DNA of 64,000 bases from Aralia elata (Eukaryota > Streptophyta > Magnoliopsida > Apiales > Araliaceae), in assembly GCA_034770075.1 (NCBI GenBank), contig CM068386.1:43375990-43439989 (forward strand), written 5' to 3'. This document shows, piece after piece, positions 10,918-20,711 of this stretch (position 1 is the first letter of the stretch; each line of letters begins with the position of its first letter). Made by a program: the position numbers and the translations under genes. Under the pieces are notes generated by a model. That model was given only the letters and a program-made list of their open reading frames with translations, was not told the origin of the DNA and did no database searches.

Positions 10918-11934
10918 CTAGACGTCGCCCTTCCTCTTCGGACAGTCCTTGATCTGGTGGTCGGGTGATCCACAAGAGAAGCATCCTCCTTTCTGTCTGT
11001 TAGGGCACTGAGGAGCCATGTACCCCGGTTGTCCACAACGGTAACACACGTTTTTCCCTTTCATGCATTCCCCCGTGTGGTTTTTACCACAATTGCTGCA
11101 CCTGCCTGCTTTCTTCACCTCCCCTCCAGATTTGTTCCCTCCGGATGACTGACTCTCGGTCCACTTGCGTTTATTGGGGTTACTGCCCCCGTTGCTCCCT
11201 GCCTTCGGGCCCTCATGACCCTTCTTCTTTTCTTGATTGTATTTAATCAGGGCCTCACTGCCACCCTCTGCAATGATCGCCCTTTCCAACAGTTCTGCAA
11301 ATGTTTTAATTTTTAACACCACAACAGAACGGTATACCCATGGTTTCAATCCTAGCTCAAACCTACGAGCTTTCCTTTCCTCTGTGCTAACTTGGTGAGT
11401 TACAAACCGTGCCAACTCATTAAACCTAGCTGCGTACTCAGCCACGGACATACTTCCCTGCTTTAGCTCCAGAAACTTGACCTCCATCTCTTGTTTCATG
11501 CTCTCTAGAAAGTAGTTTTCCAGGAACATCTCTTTAAAGTGTTCCCATGCGACAATGCCTTCTTCAGCTCGGCCCTTGTTGGCCTTCCACCAATAGTTAG
11601 CCTCGCCCTTTAGCATGAAGGTGGCAAAACTTGTTTTCTGTTCCTCGGCCACCCGTGCGACCTCGAAGACCTTCTCCATCTCTTTGATCCAGGTATGTGC
11701 TTTTATTGGGTTAAGAGTTCCCTTGAACTCGGGTGGTCCAACCAGTTTGAAGTCCTTAAAAGTGGCCAAATGATGCGCTGGCTCAGGTGCTGGTTGGGTC
11801 CCTACAGGTGGTGGTCTTGATTGCATGGCTTCCGCCAGCATTTTTGCGAACATTCTCATTGGATTGGATTGATTCCCAACCTCGCTTTCTGACTCTTCAA
11901 CCTGCTGGTTACGCGGTTGTCTTCTCGGCGGCAT
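10918..11934 (-). CDS. Chromovirus Gag with three CCHC-type zinc knuckles
   Basis: 338 codons from MPPRRQPRNQQ. The central retrotransposon Gag domain is readable (LVGPPEFKGTLNPIKAHTWI, then LKGEANYWW, VAEYAARFNELARF). The C-terminal nucleocapsid region has three Cys-rich knuckles: CSNCGKNHTGEC, CYRCGQPGYMAPQC and CFSCGSPDHQIKDC. Gag should form the cytoplasmic particle and bind element RNA. The frame ends in GDV followed by TAG (10918-10920), and the pol frame resumes in the same phase. Chromoviruses of this kind normally encode Gag and Pol as one protein, so the TAG is either a recent nonsense change (CAG to TAG would fit) or a read-through site. Confidence 0.93.
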   Translation of the reverse strand: MPPRRQPRNQQVEESESEVGNQSNPMRMFAKMLAEAMQSRPPPVGTQPAPEPAHHLATFKDFKLVGPPEFKGTLNPIKAHTWIKEMEKVFEVARVAEEQKTSFATFMLKGEANYWWKANKGRAEEGIVAWEHFKEMFLENYFLESMKQEMEVKFLELKQGSMSVAEYAARFNELARFVTHQVSTEERKARRFELGLKPWVYRSVVVLKIKTFAELLERAIIAEGGSEALIKYNQEKKKGHEGPKAGSNGGSNPNKRKWTESQSSGGNKSGGEVKKAGRCSNCGKNHTGECMKGKNVCYRCGQPGYMAPQCPNRQKGGCFSCGSPDHQIKDCPKRKGDV

Positions 11935-12367
11935 GATCTGGTAAAGGAAAACTGTTGACCTTTACCTATAGTTTTATATTTTACACAATATGGTATTGAA
12001 ATCAGCGATCAAGAGTAGAAACATTTATCAAACACATTTGATTTAAATGAAATAACTGCATTTATATTTATATACCACTGTTTTGTTACAATTAGACTAA
12101 ACCTGTGGCATACTTCTATAAATGCGCTACTGCGTGCCCTATCAATCATTAACCATTTCCCCTGATACAAAAAGTGGGGAATAATAATTGGCCATCCCTC
12201 CTAACAGACAAAAGTTGGGGTGTAACTGCTACCCTAATCATGTAACAAGATATAAAGGTTCACAACACAATCATGTCCCTATCCTAACAAAAAGTGGGAC
12301 CTACTGCCCTAAAACAAAACAAGACAATCATCCTAGCACGTCACTACATGTCGTGACGGATCCGTGC
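11935..12367. other. Spacer between coiled-coil ORF and gag
   Basis: Noncoding on both strands. It has three loose repeats of AAAGTKGGR on the plus strand (near 12169, 12210 and 12289). Nothing else is recognised. Confidence 0.5.
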
Positions 12368-13171
12368 CTACTGACCTGAAGAAAATGCTCCACCCATAAC
12401 CCGGCGACGAACCGAGCAGCTAGACTCTCCTATCTCAGTCTGAGGCCTCCTATAGGCTGCATCCAAGGCAAATCCCAAGGTCTCGATCCTCACCGCTCTG
12501 GCCTCCAACTGGTCCTCCAACTGATCAACTCTTCTGGCTTCTCTGACCCAAGCATCTCTAACTCGCATCCTCTCAGCAGTCTCCAGCCCAGACTCGAACT
12601 TCATGGCCTCCTGCTTGGCCTTCAGATGGGCGATCTCCATGTCCTTCTGTCCCAATCTCTCTCTCAGCTCAGCATTCCTGGCCACCATCTGATGTAGCAG
12701 TGGTCCAATCTGCTGAGCTAAGGTCTTATAACCCTGTAGTTGTACCTTCACCACTCCCAACTCATGCTCCAGCTGATAAGTTAGCTCCCTACACTGATCC
12801 TCCGTGATCTGGTGGGTCTGGTTCTGCTCCTCCAGATAAGCTACCCGGTCCTCCAGCTCCTCGTTCCTACTGGTCAGTCCCTCTATGATATCATCTGCAG
12901 TGGAGCCCATGCCATCAACATAAGCAGGTGGCTCATCACTGTCAGTCTCTGGGTCCTCCTCACTATCATCCGGGTCCTGACTGCCGGACCTCATTACCCT
13001 ACCTATAACAGGCTCTGGTAGATCCCCCCGATAGTCCTCCTCTGGTTCGGGCGCATCCAGTGGTACTCCTGGGGCAACAGGTGCATAGCCCACTAACTGC
13101 TCGGTAACCACAGGTATATCTGTGAATACCTCCTCCTGGACTCCACTGGTCCCTCCTATGTCAGCTATCCT
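12368..13171 (-). CDS. Extra coiled-coil ORF upstream of chromovirus gag
   Basis: An open frame of ~268-275 codons between the primer site and gag, on the element's sense strand. The N-terminal ~110 residues are acidic and Pro-rich (EPEEDYRGDLPEP, DPDDSEEDPETDSDEPP). The rest is a long predicted coiled coil with heptad-like spacing (NEELEDRVAYLEEQN, RNAELRERLGQKDMEIAHLK). The frame lacks a convincing ATG in good context. At 13170-13172 it is preceded on the minus strand by a pyrimidine-rich run ending in TTTGTAG, which looks like a 3' splice site, so it may be read from a spliced leader. I do not recognise the family. An extra structural or RNA-binding accessory protein is possible. Absence of stops over 800 bp supports coding. 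Confidence 0.7.
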   Translation of the reverse strand, partial: RIADIGGTSGVQEEVFTDIPVVTEQLVGYAPVAPGVPLDAPEPEEDYRGDLPEPVIGRVMRSGSQDPDDSEEDPETDSDEPPAYVDGMGSTADDIIEGLTSRNEELEDRVAYLEEQNQTHQITEDQCRELTYQLEHELGVVKVQLQGYKTLAQQIGPLLHQMVARNAELRERLGQKDMEIAHLKAKQEAMKFESGLETAERMRVRDAWVREARRVDQLEDQLEARAVRIETLGFALDAAYRRPQTEIGESSCSVRRRVMGGAFSSGQ

Positions 13172-13399
13172 ACAAACACAGACAGAGACAATCAAATGTT
13201 AGTATCATAATAAAATACATTCATCGATAAAATGAAAAGATATTTTATCATGTACAACTCAGCTTGGCAGATTTCCACAATCCACCCCCAGACAAGGCCA
13301 TTTTCTGAATCTCCTTGATTCATATCCTAGCGTACTCAATACGAGTTTAAATCTAAGGTCATAACCTAGGTTTAGCGTTCCTAAAGTTTATAACCTAAA

Positions 13400-13411
13400 A
13401 CTCTGATACCA
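13400..13411 (-). other. Chromovirus primer binding site (tRNA initiator-Met)
   Basis: Minus-strand TGGTATCAGAGT lies three bases after the 5' LTR end. It matches the complement of the plant initiator-Met tRNA 3' end for 11 bases. Confidence 0.85.
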
Positions 13412-13725
13412 ACCTATGACACCCCCAAATTTGGGTCTCCAATTACCCGAATCCGGTCATCACGATCCAATACAACATTCACCTCTAATAACATACATTG
13501 ACTAAAATGCGGAATATAACAAACATATGTTGTTCATTACAAAGGTGTTACTAGTCCCAAGATACAATAACCTTAAATACTTAACACAATTCCACACCCC
13601 AAATAACTATCAGGGTTTAAATTACATTAATAATAATTAACTACACTTATGATAAAATCAGCTACATGAAGCCTATCACTTCATCTTTTCTTTCCCTTTG
13701 CTCTTTCCTGATGTCTCGGGTTTAG

Positions 13726-16165
13726 CTGCAATGGAGTCATGATATAACAAGGGTGAGTAACGAGTTTGCTCAGCAAGTTTAAAGTACAACAATGAGGATA
13801 TATCATGATGAAAGGAATATAGAAAGAGATTTCAACAATATAATTATCCGAAGCAAGAACAATAATTGCTTTTAGAACAATTGATAGTCAAGTAGACTTT
13901 GAACAATAACTTCCAAAGGAGTCAATAGCTAGTTGACCCTCTGGTTACTGGCTACAGAATAAGTACTTGAGGGGATCAGCCTCGCGTACGCTATGTATAT
14001 GCATAACATTTAACTCTGCTGTTGTACCTTATATATGGTACCTGGGTATTCCCCCATAATAAAAGGGGTGTTCATTCAGTCTAAGAATCCTTACCATTGA
14101 TTGGTTCGGATAGCTTTTATAAATTCTCACATACTTGCCTGACCGAACAAGGGTTCAAACTTAATCATGAATAGTTCGTGAATTTCGGAACTTTAATAAA
14201 TGTACGAATTCAAATGCACCGAATGCGAGTGTCAATAATATTGATGTGGAATAACTGTAAATTAATTAAACCACTTAAGCATTCTTGGAATAAAACTTCA
14301 AGCTACAATACAATAGTAGCCTGCTCGAATGAAAAGAAACTTGCAACATTTAACGTTTCGATATAAAGAACTTGCTCAATGTAAAAGTTGAGTAAGATGA
14401 ACTTGCCTGTTTCCCCAGCTACAATTAATCTTAGCTTTAACTATTTGGTCTTGAAGGACCTAACATTGAATAAGTTGACTTATCAATTAATATGGCATAG
14501 TTGTACATTGGTATACCTTCTTTTGCTATTTATTTAGTAGATAAACAATTCATCATCTACATTTAATTACTATTTAACATTAGCTAAACAGAAATTAATT
14601 AATGGCCTTTAGCTATTATTTGAAAATAAATAACAACTAATCATGATTACTTATTCTTCGAATACTCAAATTATTACCTTTAATTGTCCCTAAGCATGGG
14701 TTAATAATCCTTATTTATTATTTATAAAAAAATAATAAATTTATTATGGTTTAATAGCAACTAAATAATAATTAAGTAACCATTATCTTTATTGATAATA
14801 ATTTTATTAACTTTGTTCATACTTAATTATTATTTAATATTAATTAAATAATAATTAAATATTTATTATCTTTATTTATTGATGAATAATAAATAATTAT
14901 TTACTAACCTTATTCATACTTAATTAATATTTAATATTAAATAATAACTAAATATTTATTAACTTTATTTATTATTTATAATAAATAATTATTTACTAAC
15001 TTTATTCATGCTCAATTATTATTAAGTAAATAATAATTAAATATTTACTATCCTTATCTATTATTTATTGAAAAATAATAAATAATTATTTTATTAGCTT
15101 CATTCATACTTAATTATTATTTACTATTAAGTAAATAATAATTAAATATTTATTACCTTTATTTATTATTTATTGATAAATGATAAATAATTATTTACTA
15201 ACTGTATTCATACTCAATTATTATTGAGTAAATAATAATAAAGTATTTACTATCTTTATTTATTATATTCATACTTAATTATTATTTAATATTCAGTAAA
15301 AAATAATTAAATATTTATTATCTTTATTTATTATTTTCTGTTAAATAATAAATAATTATTTTATTAGTGCATTATTAATTCAAAAATTCCCAATAATTAA
15401 GCCAATAGTACTATATTTGATTATTAGATAATAGTTATATAATAAACCATTATACTTCATTTGTTATTCGTTCCATTTGAATATTACTCACACTATTTTG
15501 AGGGTCATTAGGTATGATAATAATATACCAATTGCCCCTAACAATATTTTAAGTCCAAACTATTATTGTTAATTCTGAAATGGGATAATTAGAGAGCTAA
15601 TATTATTCACCTCCTGGGAATCTTTTGTTAATCAGCTATGATTTAATTACTTATTAGCATTACAAAAAAAAATACTAATGATGGTGTTGCATTTGCGAAG
15701 TGATAGTGTTAATCAATTGAAAGGAGCGATTAGCCCTCAATTAAGAGTTTTACTCGACCTAATTTTGTTTACTGCACTGGATGCCAACGGCGTGGCTGCC
15801 GCTCACGCCTTACACCTTGACTCAGCCTCAACCATCAGCCACGTAAACACATCCTAACAGTTGACTCGGTCCCAACACAACATGCAACACATAATAAACC
15901 ATAGTTAAGTTTCTCATACAACAATGTTGTTAACAGAACGCTTAATGCCAAAATGAAACTCAGTTTGGTTCATGCATTACAACAAACATATGCTATGCAC
16001 CCTAAAACACCACACTGGCCTATCCTCAGTACAAACTCAACTGCCAGAACCTTAAGGTTCTTCAATACACAAATTCTTAAACCAAAGCAGTACAACCCAA
16101 TACAAGGAAATAATACAGTTTCAATTACAGAAGATAGGAAGGGAATCAACAGCTCACGATTATAC
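13726..16165 (-). other. Putative intron inside chromovirus 5' LTR
   Basis: The donor is TCAAG|GTATAAT at 16166/16165 and the acceptor TTGCAG|CTAAAC at 13726/13725. A branch-point-like CTCAC in TTACTCACCCTTG lies ~35 bases upstream. The exon after the acceptor is purine-rich (CCCGAGACATCAGGAAAGAG), like a splicing enhancer. Equivalent sites occur in the 3' LTR (3679-6234), the solo LTR (42582-44834) and the gypsy-2 LTR (45608-47451). This is inferred from comparison; no transcript was seen. Confidence 0.5.
14795..15370. repeat. AT-rich tandem block in chromovirus 5' LTR
   Basis: About six units with the same unit as 4735-5400. Units start near 14817, 14912, 15005, 15104, 15208 and 15270. One unit fewer than the 3' LTR explains most of the LTR length difference. 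Confidence 0.85.
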
Positions 16166-16227
16166 CTTGAGCTTGCACGGATTGCCGGTCTTCTCCTTCT
16201 CCCAAAATAAGTCACGAAGCCGGACAT
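16166..16227 (-). other. Exon-1 micro-ORF in chromovirus 5' LTR
   Basis: The ATG at 16227 opens MSGFVTYFGRRRRPAIRASS, about 100 bases after the TATA-like box, and runs into the putative donor. The solo LTR at 42544 has a similar start (MHLKFITYFGRS) ending at an equivalent donor. It could be a leader peptide or upstream ORF. Short, so coding is uncertain. Confidence 0.4.
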
Positions 16228-16340
16228 TCACTTCTCAAGCTACCCACGGCTGACTCTCCCTGCTCTCCCTTCTTTCGGTGATATCTCTCTCTAGGTTAAA
16301 CTCACCAAAAATCGGCAGCTTTGGCTAGGATCTGGATTCC

Positions 16341-16348
16341 AATTTATA
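16341..16348 (-). promoter_or_regulatory. TATA-like box of chromovirus 5' LTR
   Basis: Minus-strand TATAAATT lies about 115 bases before the micro-ORF ATG, at the position expected for the LTR promoter. The other LTR has the same box at 6411-6418. Confidence 0.5.
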
Positions 16349-17282
16349 GAATCAGGTTTGTCCAATTCGTCGGTCAATACCCCAATGGACAACCCAGTGA
16401 CCAGCGGGTAGAGGGAGGTAGCTGTCGATGTCAACACCAACCCATCCAAGCCCAGTTGTAGTCGATCCTTGAGCCGTGCAGTCCCGTCGATCGAATCGCC
16501 GATCGTTTGGATCCTTTGGTCCGTTCGTCGAGCGTTCGGTCGTTGTCCCGTCCCAGTCGTGCCGCCGGTCCCCTCACGCTATCATGCTGTCACACCGGCC
16601 CCCCACACGCCGACCTGTCGCTCCCCTTTTCCCCCTCCTTTTGCTTCGTTCGATTAAGAGGCTAGGTCAATTAGACTGTGATTTTAGCTCTGCTCCCAAA
16701 TTGGTTTTACAGATGAACTTGCCCCAACCCGATTGAAATCGGTTCGACCCGGCAGGAGAAGGACTTGGCTCGACCCAAATGAAGTTGGGTCGGATGAAAT
16801 AATTAGAAGGGTGGCCCAATTCGAAATGGAAGGGAAATTGATCTAACACAATAGTGTTGGGCCATTCGAAGTAAAGGGAAAATTGCCCAATATATTAACT
16901 AAATTTAATAATAATTGTATTTTAGCATCTCAATTAGTTAACCCACTTGATTAATTAATTGTTTAAAGGAATATTTACCCTAGCAATAAATCCCCCATTC
17001 AGATTATTTAATTCGATAAATATAATGCCATATCATGATAAAATAAAATTATTTATTTATATTTTTACCAATTTCCTTTCCAATCAACTCTTAGGGTTAA
17101 CTCACTAATTTATTCGAACCATTGATGAATCATTTTAAGGAAAATTATTAGGTCATATGGTTATATAATTAAATATTAATACTTACATGGGTCCAATTAA
17201 GTTCGAAAAATTTAAATAAAATAATTTCCTATGTCAAAATAAATTGATAACAAGGTTCAAAATTCCTAGACATTATAGGTGG

Positions 17283-18061
17283 TATGCCGTGGCAATCCTA
17301 TGCCTCACTCCGTATTTAGCTAGGAGGGCTGTGAATTGTTTATTGCAGAAATGACTTCCCTCATCACTGATGATAGCTCGCGGAGTGCCAAATCTAGTGA
17401 AAATGCTTTTTTGAAGGAACCTGAGAACCACCTTCGCATCATTGGTTGGTAATGCAGTAGCCTCCACCCATTTGGACACATAGTCAACTGCAAGAAGGAT
17501 ATATAGATTATTGCAGGATGACGGGAATGGTCCCATGAAATCTATTCCCCATACATCAAATATTTCCACCTCCAAGATTACATTTAATGGCATTTCATTG
17601 CGGTTGGAGATGTTGCCCACTCGTTGGCATCGATCACAATTCTTTATGAATTGGTGGGCATCTTTGAACAAAGTGGGCCAATAAAATCCGGCTTGGAGTA
17701 CTTTGGCTGCGGTTCTTTGCATTCCATAATGGCCTCCATACAGAGAAGAATGATATGCATGCAATATACTAGCAGTTTCGACCTCGGGAATGCACCTTCA
17801 AATCACAAGATCCGTACATTGTTTGAACAAGTAAGGCTCGTCCCACATGTATCTCTTTGTATCATGCAGAAATTTCTTCTTTTGTTGATAAGTTAGATCT
17901 GGGGGGGAGTACATAACTCACCAGGTAGTTGACAATATCAGCAAACCATGGGATCTCAGAGGTTACAGCAAATAGCTATTCATCGGGGAAATGATCATTT
18001 ATTTCAGCCTTATCTTTGCTTTCCCACTCCAGATTGTCTAATCTGGAAAGATGATCGGCTA
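17283..18061 (-). pseudogene. Athila-1 RNase H tail and integrase N-terminal part
   Basis: The integrase is cut at 17282 by the chromovirus. Readable parts are the zinc domain ([22 protein letters not shown]), the first catalytic Asp in [10 protein letters not shown], and the second in [12 protein letters not shown]. Damage includes TAG at 17976-17978 and TGA at 17798-17800, both explained by C-to-T at Gln or Arg codons, and an extra C in a C7 run near 17905-17911 that shifts the frame. The remainder of the gene is at 2751-3368. Confidence 0.88.
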
Positions 18062-19423
18062 CTAGGTTCTCCGTGCCTTTCTTGCCTTTATTTCCAAGTC
18101 AAATTCTTGGAGCAAAAGGATCCACTTGATTAATCTTGGCTTGGCATCTTTTTTCGATATCAAGTACTGAATTGTTGCATGGTCTGTGTACACCACTATT
18201 GTTCCAATGAGATAGGACCGAAACTTGTCGAATGCATAAACAACAGTGAGTAGTTCCTTCTCGGTGGTGGTGTAATTCATTTGGGCTTCTGAGAGTGTTT
18301 TGTTGGCATAGTAGATCGCATGTAAAACCTTTTCTCTGCACTGTCCCAATACCACGCCCACAGCGTAATCACTAGCATCACACATAAGCTCAAATGGTAA
18401 AGACCAGTCCGGCGCCACTATCACAGGTGCCGTTGTCAACTTCTTCTTTAATAGCTCAAAGGCTGCCAAGCAATTTTCATCGAATATGAATGGGACATCC
18501 TTTTCCAATAAAATGCACAGGGGTTTAGTGATCTTGGAAAAGTATTTGATGAATCTGCGGTAGAACCCAGCATGTCCCAAGAAACTCCGAACTCCCTTTA
18601 CTGAAGATGGTGGAGGCAATTTTTCGATGGTTTCCAATTTTGCTTTATCCACTTCCAAACCTTTTGCTGAGACTTTGTGTCCCAATATTATTCCTTCTTG
18701 AACCATGAAATGACATTTCTCCCAATTAAGCACAAGGTTTGTTTCCACGCATCTCTTCAATACCATGATCAAATTCTCTAGACAGCTATCGAGGGAATTT
18801 CCGAACACGGAAAAATCATCCATGAAAACTTCCATGTTGATTTCTACCATATCAAAAAATATCGCCATCATACACCGTTGAAATGTGGCCAGAGCATTAC
18901 ATAGATCGAAGGACATCCGTCTGAATGCAAAAGTTCCATAAGGACAAGTAAAAGTTGTTTTCTCTTGATCCTCTGGAGCGATGACAATTTAATTATATCC
19001 AGAATATCCGTCAAGCAGACAGTAGTAGTCATGACCTGCCAGTCTATCCAGCATTTGATCAATGAATGGAAGTAGGAAGTGATCTTTCCTCATGGCTTTA
19101 TTGAGCTTTCGGTAGTCCATACAGACTCTCCATGCTGTGACCGTTCGAGTTGGTATTAACTCGTTGTTCTCATTTCTTATCACAGTTATTCCCCTTTTCT
19201 TTGGTACACATTGTACAGGGCTTACCCACGGACTGTCAGAGATGGGGTAGATGATCCCAGCATCTAGCCATTTTAGAATTTTCTCTTTTACCACCTCTTT
19301 CATGATCGGATTTAGCCTTCTTTGATGCTCTATGGTAGGCTTGCTGTCATCTTCCATCAGAATTTTGTGCATGCAAAACGAGGGGCTGATTCCTTTTATA
19401 TCAGCGATGGTCCATCCAATAGC
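18062..19423 (-). pseudogene. Athila-1 reverse transcriptase and RNase H
   Basis: One frame broken by TAA at 18989-18991 (a Gln position in GYN?IVIAPEDQ). The RT shows [30 protein letters not shown], then [11 protein letters not shown] (Gly and Pro of the usual motif changed) and catalytic [10 protein letters not shown]. RNase H shows [31 protein letters not shown] and [11 protein letters not shown]. The frame is lost at about 18062-18075 by a one-base change in GCAAGAAAGG, just before the last RNase H Asp. The RT is of Athila type. Confidence 0.9.
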
Positions 19424-20711
19424 TCATTGGAATTCTTGAAGGACTCTTATCAGCTTGCCTTCCTGTAAAGAGGTTAGTGCAGAAGAAATAATGACAGGTA
19501 AAGTATCTGAAGTGCCTAGATATGCATACCTGAGGTGATTTGTCAAGGGCTTAAGCTTAAGTTTAGGAGGCACCTCTCTAGATGGTTTCAAATGAGGTGA
19601 GGATTCTCTTGAGCTTTTCAAGGGCTCAATTGGTACCTTGAACCTTTCCATCCTTGGTATTGCATCTAGTAAATGGACATACTCACAGTTCTCAGGCTCG
19701 TCCAAGTCGATGTCTCCTATCAGTGTCATCTTAATCAGGTCATTACATGTGGCTTTCATAAACTCTTCAGTCACTGCACTTTCGATGATATCTACTCTGA
19801 AATAGTCCTCCTCCTCGGACGGGAATTTCATAGCTTTAAAGACATTAAAAGTGACTTCTTGGTCTTGAATCCTCATTGTTAATTCTCCCTTTTGTACGTC
19901 AATGAGACTCCTCCCGGTAGCTAGAAATGGTCTCCCAAGTATGATGGGAATATCCTTATCTTCCTCAAAGTCTAGGATTATGAAGTCAGCTGGGAATATG
20001 AACTTATCAACCTTAACAAGAACATCTTCCACAATTCCTCTTGGATAGGTGACAGAACGATTGGCTAACTGTAGAGAGACATTTGTTGGCTTAGGAGCTG
20101 GTAATCCCAACTGAGTGTAGACGGACAGTGGCATGAGATTAATGCTTGCACCAAGATCACATAAGCATTTCTTAAACGACAGGTTGCCAATGGTACAAGG
20201 AATGGTGAAACTACCAGGATCCTTCAACTTTAGTGTTAGCTTTCTTTGTAAAACCGCACTGCACTCTTCTGTCAAAGCTACTATTTCAAAATCTTGTAAT
20301 TTCTTCTTTCTTGACAGAATCCCCTTCATGAACTTGGCATAGCTTGGCATTTGCTCCAAAGCTTCTGCAAATGGTATGTTAATTTGTAGCTTTTTAAATA
20401 CCTCAAGAGATTTAGAGAATTGCTTGTCCAAGTTCTGTTTTTGCTGCCTCTGAGGATACGAAACTGGTGGATAATATCTGGTTGGAGGGAGTTGAGTCTT
20501 TTTTGTGCTTTCTTTTGGTGTAGGCTCAGGTTTCTCTATTGTATCTTCCTCTCCATAAAATTTTGCAGAATCAACTTCTGGGGAAGGGCGCAGCTGCGCC
20601 GGTTCCTCTTGCAAAATGGGGCGCAGCTGCACCGGTTGGCAGAGTCTGGTTTCCGTTTTTGAGGGTGACAGCTTGACATTGCTCCTTTCCACTTCTCCTT
20701 GGATTAATTTA
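19424..20711 (-). pseudogene. Athila-1 protease region
   Basis: This part of pol links gag to RT. A basic/hydrophilic linker precedes a conserved block (NIPFAEALEQMPSYAKFMK) and an aspartic protease with CDLGASINLMPLSVY and ILGRPFLATGRSLID. It ends at TGA 19424-19426, where an Arg codon is expected before [11 protein letters not shown]. Upstream, near 20580-20640, a frame change falls at or near two GCGC palindromes that lie inside the coding sequence; in the gag frame both read as GAAAP. TAA at 20709-20711 ends the gag frame. It cannot be expressed as one polyprotein. Confidence 0.85.
20587..20634. repeat. GCGCAGCTGCGC palindrome cluster 2 (2 copies, inside coding sequence)
   Basis: CAGCTG centres at 20591 and 20624 (spacing 33). 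They lie at the gag-protease junction of Athila-1, so the palindrome has invaded or arisen in coding DNA. Confidence 0.85.

Larger units (their letters stand above)
3369..17277 (-). mobile_element. Tekay-like chromovirus (Ty3/gypsy), nearly complete, nested in Athila-1
   Basis: Bounded by long LTRs at 3369-7349 and 13415-17277, with a perfect 5-bp target duplication GGTGG (3364-3368 and 17278-17282). Removing the element restores the Athila-1 integrase sequence. Order on the minus strand: 5' LTR, initiator-Met primer site, a coiled-coil ORF, gag with three zinc knuckles, protease, reverse transcriptase, RNase H, integrase, chromodomain, polypurine tract, 3' LTR. The chromodomain and initiator-Met primer site place it among chromoviruses, and the long LTRs suggest the Tekay/Del clade. 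Its visible coding defects are one stop between gag and pol and one frameshift before integrase, so it is much less decayed than its Athila host. Confidence 0.95.
13415..17277 (-). repeat. Chromovirus 5' LTR (3863 bp)
   Basis: Plus-strand ends are TATGACACCCCC (13415) and CTAGACATTATA (17277); both termini have one transition from the TG...CA seen in the other LTR. It contains, in element order, a TATA-like box (16341-16348), a micro-ORF (16166-16227), a putative intron (13726-16165) with an AT-rich tandem block, and a purine-rich exon-2 start. Confidence 0.95.

Noticed and set aside
15970..16227. An 85-codon protein gene inside the chromovirus LTR
   Set aside because: Only the first ~20 codons have a counterpart in another LTR. 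The rest lies in the putative intron and is not matched.
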